A stretch of DNA of 64,000 bases, from the NCBI GenBank assembly GCA_027405735.1, contig JAPEHQ010000007.1:806001-870000 (forward strand). Direction: 5' to 3'. This document shows, one piece after another, positions 45,156-56,283 of this stretch. The translations under genes were made by a program, and so were the position numbers. The first letter of the stretch is position 1; each line of letters starts with the position of its first letter. Below the pieces are notes generated by a model. The model worked only from the letters and a program-made list of their open reading frames with translations. It was not told the origin of the DNA and did not search any database. Origin of the DNA: Mucor racemosus (lineage: Eukaryota; Mucoromycota; Mucoromycetes; Mucorales; Mucoraceae).

Positions 45156-46667
45156 ATAACAGTTTATAGGCGTTTCCCGTTGAAATCAGCATGTCAAAGA
45201 GATGTCCCTACTTTCATGTAAAATGGAAGTCATTAGGATCGAAATTCGCTGATATAGGGTTTTTGTTGTAGATTTTTTACGGTTATAAATGTAGATTTCG
45301 GGTTTCAGATAATTTTTAAATGTTTTCGAATGTTTTTGCCCAATATTCATGAGTCGAATCACGTAAAATCTTCAAGGAAAATGTACCTTTATTCTATAGA
45401 CTATTGATATCTCTCGAAAAATAGAAATATGAATTCCAGAATATAAGTGCACTGGCCAAACATTGACCAAAATTGACCAAGGTTTACCTAAAATTGGTTA
45501 TAAAAAATTGGGCACCTAAATTGAGGTATTAATTTTTTATATACACAAGCTAGATCCAACGCTAAGCTACTTTGCACTTTTTCTTTCAGCAAAAAATATC
45601 AATTTTTTGTCGAGATAATCAAAATAATAGTTCATATTACAGCTTAACCCTATGGTAACTGGGTTTTAAATTTGATTTAACAAATCGACCCGAAAATAAT
45701 CAAAAAAACAAAATTGCTTAATGGCTCATGAACTGCAAAGTAAGTTGAGATAGCATATTAAATGGTTTTTGTAGAGTTTTAAATTCTGCATCCATCTTAA
45801 CAAAGTCCAGGTAAGTATTTCACATTAGATTCTGCACAAAATGCCATTGAAAGTTTGGAGATTTTTTGAAGATACATATCATTTTTTATAAACATATTTC
45901 AAAAATAAATAATGCAAATAGTGTGCAATAAAATTATCTATCATTCGAGCTATTATTGAGCCTTTTATCTGCATTTTTCGTAGAGGAAACGAGATATCTG
46001 TCAATTTTTTTTTCAAATTCAGAATTCGGGATGAGGGTATACAAGGGAAAAATGGCAGCTAGAAATGGTGGTATCTTTTTATACGCATTTTTGAGGGTAT
46101 CTCCACGAAAAATCAATATTTTGAAAAACTCTAAATTGGGTCTGAAAGAGCTCAACGAGCCTGATGATATGAATGTAAAAAAAACGTTGCTCAATTTACC
46201 CAATATTTTGAAACATACTATAGAAATGCCAAAAAAATGAAAAAAAATAAAAGCCCTCAGAATTTTTTATATTCAAATATATTATAGAGCACTTTAAAAC
46301 AAGTAAGTTTTATTATTAGAAAGTGTTAGTATAGCTTAATTCTTTCTAGAGATATGAAGCCTCAAAGTTTTCAATTCATTAGCAGTGAAATGCGCGTAAA
46401 AAATCTGAAACATTAACATCTAAAAATTAATATCAACTGCAAAAAATAGGATATTTCCGGATACTCATTTTTGGATTAAAGTTTGACATCTCAGGTACAT
46501 TTGCATATAATTTTTTCTTGGTGTTATTTAGTGGGAAAAAAAGCAGAACAGGGATGAAAAGCGAGACCTAGTTTTTAAGGAAAATGCAGTGAAATTTACG
46601 TTTTTTTGAGACTTTTACGAGGTATAAAATAAATTTAGGAATATGTAGTATAATGCGACCAAGTTAT

Positions 46668-48935
46668 ATCTATTTTGCAGTGCTCAAGGGGTATCCTGAG
46701 AAGTGGTAGTATGAGGCTAAGTTATTAAAAAACGTGGCTCATACTTAAATATGTTAAGGAGCATTTTAAAGCATGTTTCATTATTAAAAAGTGTTAATAT
46801 ACCTTAGTTTTTTCCATAGGTACTAAGGCTCAAAGTTTTGAAATTTCAGCATTGAAAGCTAGAAGTCGGATATTTGAAAGGTTTATTTTAGCTCATAACG
46901 AATAGTAATTCAACGTAAAGGATCATTGTATTTGATTTAAACATCATTAAAACACTTTTATATTTTTTGCATTGTCATTTTCATTGAAAAGAGGGTAAGT
47001 AGGGATCATAAACCAGTATTATTTTTTTAAATAAAAAAAATATTATCCTTAAGAGAATTTAGCTTCGTTTTCGTGCTAGCTTCTATTTGAGAATTTATTG
47101 TGAAATATTGATGGTATGTTTAAAAATTCTACTTGGCCACCATTTAGATTTTGGGACATACTTTTATTCTATGGTAAAAATCAGATAGTATTGTTTCTAA
47201 TGTTAAACCTTAAATCTATGTAAAATGATGGATCGTAGCATATTCATGCAAATTCCATAAAGCAACTCTATAAAATCAACATATACCGGCATAACTAATA
47301 TGCATTCTCTTTTGTTTTTTAAGTTCGTGTTTTGATTCCATTATTAAAAGAAATCATTTCTCTGCTTTGACGACATGTTGATAACAATTTAATCCTCTTG
47401 CAGCTAAGAGAAAAACATCTAAGCTCGAAACCATTCTGCTTGACTATTTCTTATTTTAATTGTATGTCTACCGACATTGATTAGCTTCATGAACAATGAA
47501 AGCGACATTATTTCTACTGCATATGTACGCACAAATATTCAGAATATCTGAGAAGCATGTGCTTTATTTTCAAGATAAGAGAGGGTACAGTATAGCATTG
47601 CGATTTTAAACATAATCAACATGATCACATATTGGATGTTCCGATGTTTGATAATTATGCTCACATTGAAATTCTGCAGAAAAAAAAAGGGTATAAACAT
47701 CATTTTGTGTGCCTGAATGAAGGGGCATTTATATATGTGCCATGTACTACATAACAATCTGGATCCAGCCTAAACATATAAATGCATGCACAATGGAAAG
47801 TTTTCTTCGGTGCATATTTTTATTTACATTTACATGGATATTTATTTGTCATTTATCTGCCTTTTTCATGTTTTGTGTTATCATGGATAAACGGATTTTT
47901 TTTCCGGCATTCAAAAATCTAGAAATAATTTTCTCTTGGTTTTTCTACAACCTTTCAAGCCGTAAGTTTATAAAAAGTTTATACAATATAAACTTGTCAG
48001 AAAAAGTTTATTTTAAATTTAAAGAAATGGACTAGCATATTTATGGATATTTTCAAATGTAAATCAGATTTCTTTTTCAATGTGTGCACCATGAAAAAAA
48101 AAAAATTCTGTCGATGATCTCCGAAAATTGGAATCTCTTTCCGGGTGAATGCGTTTCTTAATTTGACGACGATCTTTGGTGGAATTTTATTGTATAATGT
48201 AGCACGTACTACAGAAAAAGAAAAAAAAATAATACTATCATTATATGATGGTGATACAAAAAAACCTTATGTACAAGATAAGGTTTGTGAAATTTTTTAT
48301 TATAAATTGAACCATCTCCCATCTTGTTTTTTTTTTTTTTTTTTGTATAATACATGATATATATTATACCAAAATGAGGGGAATTGACTGGCTGGGTTAA
48401 CATATTTACGACCCAACTATAATTCAGAATTACATGAGGAATAAATGTGTTTTTTGTATGTTTGTATCTCTTTGTGGCTGAACCGAGGGATTTTGTATAG
48501 CTTTTCAATTTTTTTTTCTTCCCCCCCACCATTTCCCCCAATTTTCTGCAAAAATAAAACCTCATCAATCAATTTATTTTATGTTTTACTCGCTGCCCCT
48601 TTTTATATTACATGTTGTAAATGTGTTTTTTTATTTGTTCTCCTGAAGGAATTTGAATATAATAAATAATTAACCGAATGATGATTGGATGAAATCTACA
48701 TCATCGTCGTCATTTTACTACAAAACAAGAGTTGGGTGCCCAAGGTGACCCGCATTTACATTTGTGAAACTCTCTCTACGTCATGGGCAGTTACTCCGAT
48801 TATTATTATCAAGTATTTCCTGGTTTGGCCCCTTAAAAAAATAAATAAATAAGAAAAATTTTACATCTGCATTCAATTGATTCCCTTCTCTTTTCTCCTT
48901 CTTTTCTTTTTTCTTGTAAATCAACACAATTAAAA
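46668..48935. other. Intergenic stretch, no credible gene
   Basis: 46745-46870 is a diverged direct copy of 46280-46400 (TTATTA.AAAGTGTTA.TATA..TTA and GGCTCAAAGTTTT.AA), a spacing of about 465 bp. The remainder is AT-rich with T and A runs; the frames at 47742-48035 and 48145-48357 look random. A TC-rich leader (48880-48920) precedes the Con7-like gene. Confidence 0.6.
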
Positions 48936-50026
48936 ATGGCACAACCTACCACAGCAACAGCTACTACATTTAATAACTTTGCAGATCAAGCATCTCTTTT
49001 AGAAAGAAGACAGCAAAATGCTCCCTTTTTGCAGCAATTAGAATTGCCATCATTACCACCTTTATCACAATTATTGACATCTGATACTAGTACAAATAAA
49101 GATCAACCAACACCAAATACACAAGCAGCAACTGAAGCAGCTATAGCAGCAGCTACAGCAGTGACAGCATCCATGATAACATCTACTACTCAACCCATTA
49201 TTCAAGAAACATTTTTACCCAATCATCATCAAAAAAATACAAACAATAATTTACTCTATGGTTTCCAACAACAACCAGTAACATCTACATCTCCCATCTT
49301 GACATCTAATGCGCTCTTAAATGATTCAGTGAGCATGTTCCCAACTACAACAGAGGCTTCATTAGATCAAACATTAATGACTAGTGAGCATCACTTCCTG
49401 GATCCGCAACAGCAAATGTTTAATGCAGCAGCAGCAGTAGCAGCAGCCACCGCGGGCCTGACCGATCCACATGTAGTGAATCCAACTATGGGTATGCCAC
49501 CTTCTTTTATGGAGAGACAAAGACAATCATCAGTGTCGTCCACATCATCTGATAAAGTATATTCATTTGTAGCTATTCCTGGTACCAACCAAAGAAAAAG
49601 ACCTCGCAGAAGATATGATGAAATTGAAAGACTTTATCACTGTAATTGGCCCGGATGTACAAAGGCTTATGGCACTTTAAATCATTTAAATGCACATGTG
49701 AGCATGCAGCAACATGTAAGTATATTTTTTTCTGTAATTGTAATTGCAATTTCTAATATTATATTTTTAATTCTCAGGGACCTAAACGTCATCCTACTGA
49801 ATTCAAAGAAATGCGTAAAGAATGGAGACGTCAAAAGAAAGAAAGAGATGCAGCAAAGAAATCAGCAGAGCAAGCTTATCGTAATCAACAAGAATCAATG
49901 ATGCAACAACATGCTCAACAACAACAACAACATCATCACGCCCAACAACACCACCACCAAGCAATGCCATTCCCATTTCAACAATCTTTTATGCCAAATA
50001 ATATGGCCCTTGGCAATTTCTATTAA
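48936..50026 (+). CDS. Con7-like C2H2 zinc finger transcription factor
   Basis: Two exons (48936-49715, 49778-50026) give 342 residues. The N-terminal 215 residues are Ala/Thr/Gln/Ser-rich and disordered. They are followed by a basic segment RKRPRRRYDEIERLYHCNWP and one zinc finger, C-x4-C-x12-H-x5-H (CNWPGC...HLNAH...QQH). Then comes the conserved GPKRHPTEFKEMRKEWRRQK and a Gln/His-rich tail. The finger plus the FKE(M/I)RKEW extension is the hallmark of fungal Con7 factors, which in Magnaporthe control genes for spore shape and infection structures. The targets here are unknown. The intron splits the finger domain right after its last His. The leader is CT-rich, as in many fungal promoters. 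Confidence 0.85.
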
Positions 50027-50480
50027 AAATATATGAAAAACTGGCTTTTTTTATATCAACATATATTTTCTGTACATTTTCTTGTGTTTCAAAACAAGGA
50101 GAAATCTATAAAAAAAAAAAAAAAAAAAAAAAAAAGGGAGTTTTTCCGCAAAACAAACATTTCACACAAATACACTCGCTTTTCCTTTCCCCTTCCTCCT
50201 TATATTTATTACTTGTATATTTCCTCCAAAATCAATATTCCCTCTTTTTATATATATATATTTTTTTTGTTTCTCCTTGAATGTTATAAAAACCAAAATA
50301 AAAATATTATTTATAACATTATTTATTCTCACAAACATCTTGTATCACAAACACAAGGAAAAAAAATTCTACCAAAAAAAAAAAAAAAAAAAAAAAAAAG
50401 ATCACCATCAGTTTTTCTGAAAAAGACTTTTTTTTTTATTAATGTTTTACTTTTTATAATATTTACTCAGGTAAAACTGT
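50027..50480. other. Intergenic region between convergent genes
   Basis: Two A runs (about 50111-50135 and 50376-50399) and T-rich stretches. It presumably holds the 3' ends of both convergent transcripts; no gene is seen. Confidence 0.6.
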
Positions 50481-51528
50481 TTATTGCACAGCATTTAAAA
50501 TAAACGATTTAACTTCTTTTGTTGGACATAACTCAATAGGTGATTTTCCATCCATATTAAGTGCATCCAAATTACCATTATTTTCAATTAAAAGTAGCGC
50601 GCAATCACCATGTCCTTCTTCACATGCATTGTGCAAAGGCGTATTACCTTGGGAATCTTTTGGGTTAACTCTTGATTTCGCATCTAATAATAGTTGTATA
50701 ATATTAATGTATCCTCCGCAAGCAGCACGATGTCTGATAAAACGATTAAAATTATGTCATGGACGTATGTAATATATAGTTGCTTACAACGGAGTTTGTT
50801 TGTATTTGTTTAATTGATTTATGGGTGCTTGATGTTCAATCAGCAATCTTGCAATCTATTAAATGTTGATTTAACATTTGATTATATCATATCTCTTTTA
50901 TATATATATATATATATACCTCAATTCTATTCTTGGATGCTGCATAATGTCTATACATGTATGTAAATATTAAATCATATTAGATACATCTTTTACTCAC
51001 AATACAGATTGTTTTGTCTCATTTTCCAATGATGGATCTGCTCCTTTTCCCAATAACAACTTGACAACTTCTAGATGACCAGCAGAAACTATATTCAATG
51101 ACGTATGAGCCATTTGATATCATCATAATTTAGGTTTTTTTTTTTTTTTTTTTTTTTTTTTCTGTACCAGCAATCATCAATGGGGTCCATCCAGCCTAAT
51201 ATACAACATTGAAAGAATGGTTAAGTTGAAAATAATTATAATGCACAATTACATGTATATCAATTTATTACATCTTTATCTTGACTGTTCACAATGGCAC
51301 CCTTATTTAACAAATAATCTACAATATCTGCATGCCCTCCTGAAGCTGCCCAATGAATAGCATTACGTCCATCCTACAAAAGTTTACACAGCTTTATAGA
51401 AATCCGAGATTGAGACCTGGATTATTACATACCTCATCAAAGGAGTTGATCAAGTTCTCGTTTTTTTCAATCATTTGTTGAACGATAAAGAGTTTTCCTT
51501 CATAAGCTGCCTGATGTATAGTCAACAT
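50481..51528 (-). CDS. Ankyrin-repeat protein, gankyrin/Nas6-like (26S proteasome assembly chaperone)
   Basis: About seven short exons encode roughly 230 residues, almost entirely ankyrin repeats. It opens MLTIHQAAYEGKLFIVQQMI, then DGRNAIHWAASGGHADIVDY, AGWTPLMIA, SAGHLEVVKLLLGKGADPSL, LHYAASKNRIEIARLLIEHQ, TPLHRAACGGYINIIQLLLD and GNTPLHNACEEGHGDCALLL, ending EVKSFILNAVQ. Length, repeat number and the lack of other domains match PSMD10/Nas6, which caps the Rpt3 ATPase during assembly of the 19S particle. Ankyrin proteins are easily confused, so the assignment is likely but not certain. An intron near 51136-51162 contains a long T run on the plus strand. Confidence 0.72.
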
Positions 51529-52310
51529 TTTTCTTTAATTGCTTGATATTAAAATAATAACAATGTGTAATGCGTGTACGAGAGGGCGACGTAATTTATT
51601 CCCTTACTAGATAAAAAGTCACCTTTTTTATTCCACAACATGATGGGGGGGGGAGAAAAAGAGAATCTAATAGTTTATCCGCTTTTACTTGTATACGAAA
51701 ATTTTGATGTGTGCAATTATCCTTTTTAGTTGTAAATTACCTTACATTTTTTTAGAAAAAATTACATGGGTCTATATTATATGCAAATTGTTATAAAACC
51801 AAAAAAAGAAAAAAAAAAGGCTTATTAATTTGATACAGTTCCAATGGCAATTCTTTAACGGTGAGTAAACGAGAAATTAAAAATCGGAGTTATTCTTAGA
51901 TAAGAGTGGAGCGTGAAAATTCGGTACCTGAAATTTGAGATCGGCATAAACCAGCCCAAATCGGGAAGAAAGCTGTCAATATTAATTACCAAAAACGGAT
52001 TGGATCAAATTACCAAAAATGGAGTGGATGGAATGGGCTCCCTTCCAAATCTAGATTTTTGTAAAAAATTTCACTGGTTGAAAGCTATAATCATTAACCC
52101 ATTGGCTATATTTCATAAAAATGTTAATGTAATACTTTTTATGGGATACAATGGGAAAAAAAACAAGGTTTATTTAATTTAGTTTGCAGAAATGATACAT
52201 TATTTACATTATAACTATACAATTTTTAGAACATCTAGATAAAAATATCAAGACAGTGAATGGGAGGGGGGGGGGAGTAGAGGAGTAGGAGGGAATACTG
52301 TTTTCTCTGA
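51529..52310. other. Intergenic, probable promoter region of the ankyrin gene
   Basis: It holds two G runs (51646-51653, 52267-52274) and AT-rich sequence. The frame at 51913-52182 contains a short internal repeat (ITKNGLDQ/ITKNGVDG) but does not look like a gene. Confidence 0.5.
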
Positions 52311-52814
52311 TCATTTAGTAGGGTGAACACAAGGGTTTTGTTGATAGCACAATTTCTTTGCATATGGATTGGCTTCTTCAAAATCAAATTGAGCAAAAAT
52401 ATCTTCCTCAAATTTTCGTTTGTTGTTTATTAATGGAGGTTCAATGATGTATTCTTCTTCGCTTTCTGATAGTTCAGGCATATCGTTCCAATCTAATAAA
52501 GACGACTCATTAACAGGTGAATTCACAGTAGTGGAGGTAGCGCTTGTGGATACAGAAGCTGGTAATCCTAAAATAGCTAACAATTCATCATCGTCAATTA
52601 CATCGATAGGTGATAGTAATGATGAATGTTGTGCTTGTGCTTGTTGCTGTTGCTGAGATAGTAATTGTACGGATAAGAAAGCTTGTTGTTGTATTTGTTG
52701 CTGTTGTGATTGTTTATCGTCATCTTCATCATCAATATCTTTAATGACAATATTCATATCGTCGATTTTTAAAGGTTGAATTAATAGCATATTTGATGTT
52801 AAATTTGTTGTCAT
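52311..52814 (-). CDS. Hypothetical acidic Gln-rich protein, 167 residues
   Basis: Single exon. The N-terminal third has an acidic patch (DIDDEDDD) and two Gln-rich stretches. The middle has DVIDDDELLAILGLP, an acidic-hydrophobic segment like an activation domain, followed by a Ser/Thr-rich linker. The C-terminal part has LLDWNDMPELSESEEEYIIE, KRKFEEDIFAQFDFEEANPY and a basic end. This looks like a small transcriptional co-regulator, but I recognise no family. The distance to the neighbours and the clean frame support a real gene. Confidence 0.55.
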   Translation of the reverse strand: MTTNLTSNMLLIQPLKIDDMNIVIKDIDDEDDDKQSQQQQIQQQAFLSVQLLSQQQQQAQAQHSSLLSPIDVIDDDELLAILGLPASVSTSATSTTVNSPVNESSLLDWNDMPELSESEEEYIIEPPLINNKRKFEEDIFAQFDFEEANPYAKKLCYQQNPCVHPTK

Positions 52815-53000
52815 AGGACGATTATTACAAGGGAAAAAAATTATATTTAATAGAAAAGGGTATTTTTGATGCGAATTGATTTTTTTTTTTAATTTTTTAT
52901 TATTTTCTTTTTTTTTTTAAATGAATAGAGGAAAAGCATCCCTTGTATTTATAACAAAATTTTTAGCGGCCAATTTCCTTTTTTCCATTTTTCTATTACA

Positions 53001-54470
53001 TTAGTCATTTGTGGTTGGTGGTGTTGTGTTTGTAGGAATTGGCACACCGCGACAAAGTGGACATTGATTTTGACCTTCAGTTAGCCATTTATCAATACAA
53101 TCTTTGTGAAACCCATGATGACATGCTAGTACACGGACATCATCTTCTGATTGGTAACTGTTTAAACAAACCTGACACCCTTCTGAATTTCCAAGGATGG
53201 TTTGTTTCACTTGCTGGGTATATTTCACAATTGGAACGTTATTGTCGATCGCCTCTTGGCTAACTGTGGGTAATCTTGCCGGTCCTATTAATGCAGCTAA
53301 ATCTAGCAATTCTTCATATGAAGGATTGTCATTCATTATATTCTCCACACTATTGCCACTGATGATATAAACTGTCCATTGACCTCCTGCTGGTGTACTT
53401 GAAGGAATACCTGATTCTTGTTGTTGCTGTTGTCTCTGTTGTCTTTCTCTTATTCTCGAACTTGACCTTGTACCTTGCCTAGATGTATTTTCATTGGCAT
53501 TTGACGCTGAGGTTGTTGATTGATTATTAACATTGACATTAACAATTGGATTTACAGATCTCAATCCATACAAAAATACAGGCAACATCATTATACGAGT
53601 AACTTCACTCTCTCCTTCTGTTAATGTAGGTGCCTCTCCATCTGCATTTACAGCTGTTGATGGTGCTGTTGTTGTTGTCGTTGTTGTTGTTGTTGAATTA
53701 TTGCTATTACTGCTAGATGAATCACCAGATGTAGTTGTATTTATGGGCAAATTACTACTACCTCCACTTCCATCATTTGGCATTGTTGAAACACTAGTGA
53801 CTACAACTGGTAATCTCATAAATCGCATAAATGTATCCTCTGTACTTTCAGGTTCTAATTGACGAAATAACTCTGGAGACAAATGCATAGTTAATTGCTG
53901 TCTTACATTACTTGCTTGTGGATTATTTGGTACAGCTGATGGTATTTGACCATTACGAAAAGATGCAACTACTGCTTCACTTATCACTTGAGCAATCATT
54001 CGTGAAAATGGACTATTGATAGGATCTGTTATGCCTTCTGTTGCGTTGGCAGTTGTAGTTGTAGGTGTGTCTGATGTATTAGCTGTAGTTTCAGTATGTC
54101 TCTGTCTTGAATTTGTAGCAATAGCTGCTGCGGCTTCAATAGCCTCTGTTACAGTCGACATTAATGTTGCGATACTGGATTCTTCATTTTCGCTTTCTTC
54201 TGTTTGTTGTTGCTGAGGGACTCCATTATACTGTTCTTCTCGTATACGAGCTCTTCTCGTTCGTCTCTCGTTTCGCCTTTGGTTTTCATTTGTTGTTCTC
54301 GAAATTGGATTATTTCTATCAACATTTAATCTGGCACTAGGTCGAAATACTCTTCCACGCCTAGTTGTATTTTCATTGGTATCATCATCACTATTGTGGT
54401 TATTATTAATATTATCGTTGGTACTAGTATTATTAGCGTCTTGTCTTTGAGAAGATTGTCTTTGACCCAT
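53001..54470 (-). CDS. RING-H2 finger protein, probable E3 ubiquitin ligase
   Basis: Single exon, 489 residues. The C-terminal RING (432-473) has C-x2-C, CHHGFHKDC and CPLC, a C3H2C3 pattern that should bind two zinc ions and recruit an E2 enzyme. The preceding 430 residues are low-complexity (Asn, Ser, Thr, Gln runs) with conserved-looking islands such as VTRIMMLPVFLYGLRSVNPI and WTVYIISGNSV. The N-terminus MGQRQSS fits the N-myristoylation pattern (Gly2, Ser6), so membrane attachment is possible. There is no transmembrane segment. Substrate unknown. Confidence 0.85.
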   Translation of the reverse strand: MGQRQSSQRQDANNTSTNDNINNNHNSDDDTNENTTRRGRVFRPSARLNVDRNNPISRTTNENQRRNERRTRRARIREEQYNGVPQQQQTEESENEESSIATLMSTVTEAIEAAAAIATNSRQRHTETTANTSDTPTTTTANATEGITDPINSPFSRMIAQVISEAVVASFRNGQIPSAVPNNPQASNVRQQLTMHLSPELFRQLEPESTEDTFMRFMRLPVVVTSVSTMPNDGSGGSSNLPINTTTSGDSSSSNSNNSTTTTTTTTTAPSTAVNADGEAPTLTEGESEVTRIMMLPVFLYGLRSVNPIVNVNVNNQSTTSASNANENTSRQGTRSSSRIRERQQRQQQQQESGIPSSTPAGGQWTVYIISGNSVENIMNDNPSYEELLDLAALIGPARLPTVSQEAIDNNVPIVKYTQQVKQTILGNSEGCQVCLNSYQSEDDVRVLACHHGFHKDCIDKWLTEGQNQCPLCRGVPIPTNTTPPTTND

Positions 54471-56283
54471 TATATATATATATGAATTATTTATGTTTTC
54501 GTTGTTATGAAAAAAATAACAATGAAAAACCTAAGCTAAGCAAGCCAAAAAAAAAAAAAAAATTTCAAACTTTTGCTGTGCTCAGCTTGCCTCACAACTT
54601 TTACAGACCCACTGCATTTGCTAGCACATTCTAGTGTAAATACACCCAAAACTATCATATTAATCAATGATATGATAGGTGGAGGTGTATCAAAAAATGG
54701 ATCAAAGGACTACAATCACCCCGAGACACTTCTCATGGATGATTCTTGATAGAAGAACCCAATCCAAACTTTCTAAATTACCGTATATCCCATTGATAGT
54801 TTACACTAAACAAAATTAAATATACGGTAAATTTAGTATATATGTTTTCCATCAAACTAAGCTTTTCCTTCAACATGAAACACAACTTGGAATTGATTAA
54901 AACTTCGATTAAATGTGTTAATACATGAATGATACAATTCCAATCTATACAACACAATTCTTATAAATTTGTCTAACCAACCAATATTTAAAGTATATAC
55001 TATGATTATTCAACCCATGTAAATCAAAAATTTTGTTACAAGATTTTACGACTGATTGTGATTATAATTCTGCAACGGCAAATGAGACCTTACTAATGAA
55101 AAATTTTCATTTTTTTTTTTTTCGCAATCATCCATTTAAGCGACATTTAGAAGTTTTCCTCGGCTTATCCCGAAAAAAAGAAAATAGAATCGACTGCACA
55201 AATATATATATATATATATATAGAAGGATCCTTGAAAAAAAATAATTATGACTGATTGGCAAGATTAGAATCATCTAGATATGCATTGAATTCTTGAATT
55301 AAACTGCATTTTTTGCGTGTGGCATGATCTATTACAATGCAAGATATTTTTTGTATTAAACTTAAACATGTATAATTATTATTAAACTAAAGCATTTTGT
55401 TTTGCTTGTCATCTGCTGGTTCATGTTAGATAAAATATGCATGATTCTTTTTTGCCCAGTTAACTACAATATTTTCCTCTCCCCTTATTTTTTCATATAG
55501 AATCTCCTTGAGAAAATTTCATCAAGACTGTAATAAAATACAAGTATATACGGAACTCCTCACTTTTAGGATATGAAATCTTATTTGCGCGATCGTTTGT
55601 ATATAACACAAGGTGTCATAAATGTAAAACAATATGCCCGAAATCTATATTACAAACAATACTTTGAACGCGCGGTGAATTATGGCACAATGATGCCTTG
55701 ATTATCCATGAGTCATGTATATAAATTATTTCTATTTATGCCAATATACATATACGTCGCATCAGGAATTATTGTTTGCAGTAAATGACGAGGAAACTTG
55801 GAGCTTTGTCTTTTCTGTAACGAAATTCCAACTTTTGCCAATAAAATATTAAAACAAAAAACATGAGCACAAAGAATAGTATTTACTCGTCATTTTTCAT
55901 TATAATATACTATAGTAAGTTTTGTTTATTCAAGTGTCAAAAATTTCTTAGAAGGTTACCATAGGCGGGATATTTTATTTTTTTAGATGAACATCAAAAA
56001 CAATCTACTACAATCTAGTTTCGATTATCGCTGACCATGCTATGTTATGTAAATTTAGGTTTTAAACATTTTCAAACCCTTAATTTACGGAGCCACGGAG
56101 CCACGGCTGTGTAATGATAACACATGAGTTTTGTTTTTAATTATAGCTTTTTGATTATACGCTTACCAAGAAATTGTTACATGGAATATTAAATGTTTAT
56201 TATGATATTATAAATATTAAGAAAATTACAAAAAAAATATATAGAGATATATGGAAAAGAAGCCGAATTTTTGATTTTTTTTT
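54471..56283. other. Intergenic stretch, nothing definite
   Basis: It contains an AT microsatellite (about 55203-55222), an imperfect inverted pair ACCGTATAT / ATATACGGT (54781-54828) and a duplicated GGAGCCAC (56091-56106). The frame at 55033-55245 is not convincing. I see no RNA gene. Confidence 0.55.

Larger units (their letters stand above)
42281..46667 (-). repeat. Right arm of giant inverted repeat
   Basis: Mirror of 29464-33850. It ends abruptly at 42281 (next to TACATTGGC, replaced in the left arm by a unique insertion) and at about 46667 (AAGTTAT, followed by a diverged flank). It carries the mirror copies of the 172-residue ORF and the microgene. Confidence 0.9.

Noticed and set aside
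50033..50503. 156-residue Lys/Phe-rich plus-strand ORF
   Set aside because: It is built from A and T runs in the 3' region of the Con7-like gene and overlaps the ankyrin gene.
53533..53862. 109-residue plus-strand ORF with a Val run
   Set aside because: Antisense of the Thr-rich region of the RING protein gene.
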